From positions 2,247,508 through 2,311,507 of the forward strand of contig OX337235.1 of NCBI GenBank assembly GCA_946965045.2: DNA of 64,000 bases, in the 5' to 3' direction. Both the position numbers and the translations under genes were made by a program. The stretch is from Epithemia pelagica. Its lineage: Eukaryota > Bacillariophyta > Bacillariophyceae > Surirellales > Surirellaceae. The stretch's first letter is position 1. The number at the start of each line of letters is the position of its first letter. Shown here piece after piece: positions 63,016 through 64,000 of this stretch. Under the pieces are notes generated by a model. That model did no database searches. It was not told where the DNA came from and was given only the letters and a program-made list of their open reading frames with translations.

Positions 63016-64000
63016 ATGGAAGAAAATTCATCTTTTCCATTGAAAGACCCAACGAGAATAGGAGATCGGCCTCGAACAATGTATGTGGTAGGGTTGTTGG
63101 CTTTGACGTTGTCGAGTCTGGTGTTCGTTGCAAGTCAGTGGACGATCTCCACGGAACTGACATCCGTTCGGTCCTTGCCAGAAGAATGGATCTCGCCGTT
63201 ACAAGATATGGAACAGGCTGTTACCGGCGCTGATGGTTCAGGCAGACGTAAAGATAAGCCAGAGGTAGCCTGGCTATTGTCGTTCCCCAATTCCGGCACG
63301 TCGTACACTTTGGCGTTGACCGAGTCGGCATCCAATCGTTCCATTGCCAGTAATTACGGTGTTGAGTTCACCAACAAGTATTATCCCGTGCCCCTTCCGG
63401 TCGATCCCCAATATCCTGAAGGTCCGTTTTGGGAAGGTCCCGAGTCCGATCTAAAATTTGGCTCGAGTGTCGTTCCGCTGCCGGAAAATTTTATCTTGAC
63501 CAAGACGCATTGTGGGGGTCGATGCATCGAATGTAATGCTTCAAGCTATCTTCCAAATGCATCGACATTTCTTGACGCCTGCAAGCGAACGACTTTTCGC
63601 CAAAGAGATGACTCGACGCAAACTGCTCGACGTCAAGAAGGTGTAATCAATGAGAAACGAGTTATGCGAGCCATCCACTTGATTCGGAACCCACTTCACA
63701 ACGTTGTTTCACGGTTTCATCTTCAAGCCAGGAATTGGAAGAAAAGGAATCAAGGTCCTGGGGGTAATGACAAGTTGATTTTCCCAATCAATGCTACCGG
63801 TTTTCGACAGTATTGCTCCCATTTGGATACGAGTTCGATATTGGATGCAGAATTCGACTACATCTGGAATACGATCACCGAGGAATGGCCCGCCTCCAAG
63901 AGTCGACGAGTTGATAGGAACAAAGTGAAAAGATGGTTTGAGATGATTCCTTGTCGAGCAGAGTTTGTCAAATATGTGAAGTGGCACGATCGCGTGCTTC
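63016..64000 (+). CDS. membrane-anchored sulfotransferase-like protein, truncated by window end
   Basis: At least 328 residues from ATG 63016, open to the window end. A cytoplasmic N-terminus (1-21) precedes a single transmembrane segment at about 22-40 (MYVVGLLALTLSSLVFVAS), the layout of Golgi type II transferases. LLSFPNSGTSY at about 87-97 matches the 5'-phosphosulfate-binding loop, and HLIRNPLHNVVSRFHL at about 220-235 matches the 3'-phosphate-binding segment of PAPS-dependent sulfotransferases. A Cys-rich KTHCGGRCIEC lies between. The acceptor is unknown; polysaccharides or proteins are plausible. The C-terminus is outside the window. Confidence 0.75.
   Translation, partial: MEENSSFPLKDPTRIGDRPRTMYVVGLLALTLSSLVFVASQWTISTELTSVRSLPEEWISPLQDMEQAVTGADGSGRRKDKPEVAWLLSFPNSGTSYTLALTESASNRSIASNYGVEFTNKYYPVPLPVDPQYPEGPFWEGPESDLKFGSSVVPLPENFILTKTHCGGRCIECNASSYLPNASTFLDACKRTTFRQRDDSTQTARRQEGVINEKRVMRAIHLIRNPLHNVVSRFHLQARNWKKRNQGPGGNDKLIFPINATGFRQYCSHLDTSSILDAEFDYIWNTITEEWPASKSRRVDRNKVKRWFEMIPCRAEFVKYVKWHDRVL

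Noticed and set aside
1-64000. CRISPR arrays, rRNA and tRNA genes
   Set aside because: No regularly spaced repeat-spacer pattern, rRNA block or convincing tRNA fold was seen; the tandem arrays here have no unique spacers.

Overview
The window looks like nuclear DNA of a diatom, most likely a pennate species; this is inference from content. Genes are compact and single-exon or split by short GT-AG introns (about 60 to 95 nt). One gene encodes a signal peptide ending in the A-F junction typical of diatom plastid pre-proteins. Retroelements are Ty1/copia type, and there are helicase-associated-domain proteins and a plastid-type release factor 2.

Layout. 0.6-18.7 kb is a dense gene block: a PDZ membrane protein, an unknown protein, an RCE1-like CAAX protease, organellar release factor 2, a frameshifted AAA-ATPase/helical-repeat protein, an XRN exonuclease, and a spliced 1433-residue protein ending in a CRAL-TRIO lipid-binding domain. 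The stop codons of the last two overlap in one TTAA. 19.2-23.6 kb is a four-gene DDE-transposase element bracketed by arrays of an 11-bp unit (GTCGAAACAAA). 23.7-25.0 kb carries an 18-bp minisatellite. 25.0-29.8 kb has a plastid-targeted small membrane protein, a protein with 53 consecutive glutamines, and the replication protein PSF2.

30.25-45.22 kb is one nested retrotransposon locus. Element A (minus strand, 175-bp LTRs, TGAGGG target duplication) was hit in its gag gene by element B (plus strand, 784-bp 3' LTR, TTTTG target duplication). B carries an extra ORF before gag and a pol broken by TGA codons and a frameshift. At A's gag-pol junction there is a 200-N gap flanked by a 447-bp repeat and by 817-bp inverted arms, so this part is either rearranged or misassembled.

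45.5-64 kb returns to genes: a basic unknown protein, an SLC38-type amino-acid transporter in three exons, a CobS-CobT fusion for the nucleotide loop of vitamin B12, homoserine O-acetyltransferase, a membrane-anchored SGNH hydrolase, a divergent pair of helicase-associated-domain genes sharing an intron position, a protein-L-isoaspartate methyltransferase, and a sulfotransferase cut by the window end.

The two most notable items are the eukaryotic CobS-CobT fusion next to a methionine-pathway gene, and the multi-gene DNA transposon with iteron-like arrays. All gene starts given here are ATG codons unless stated.
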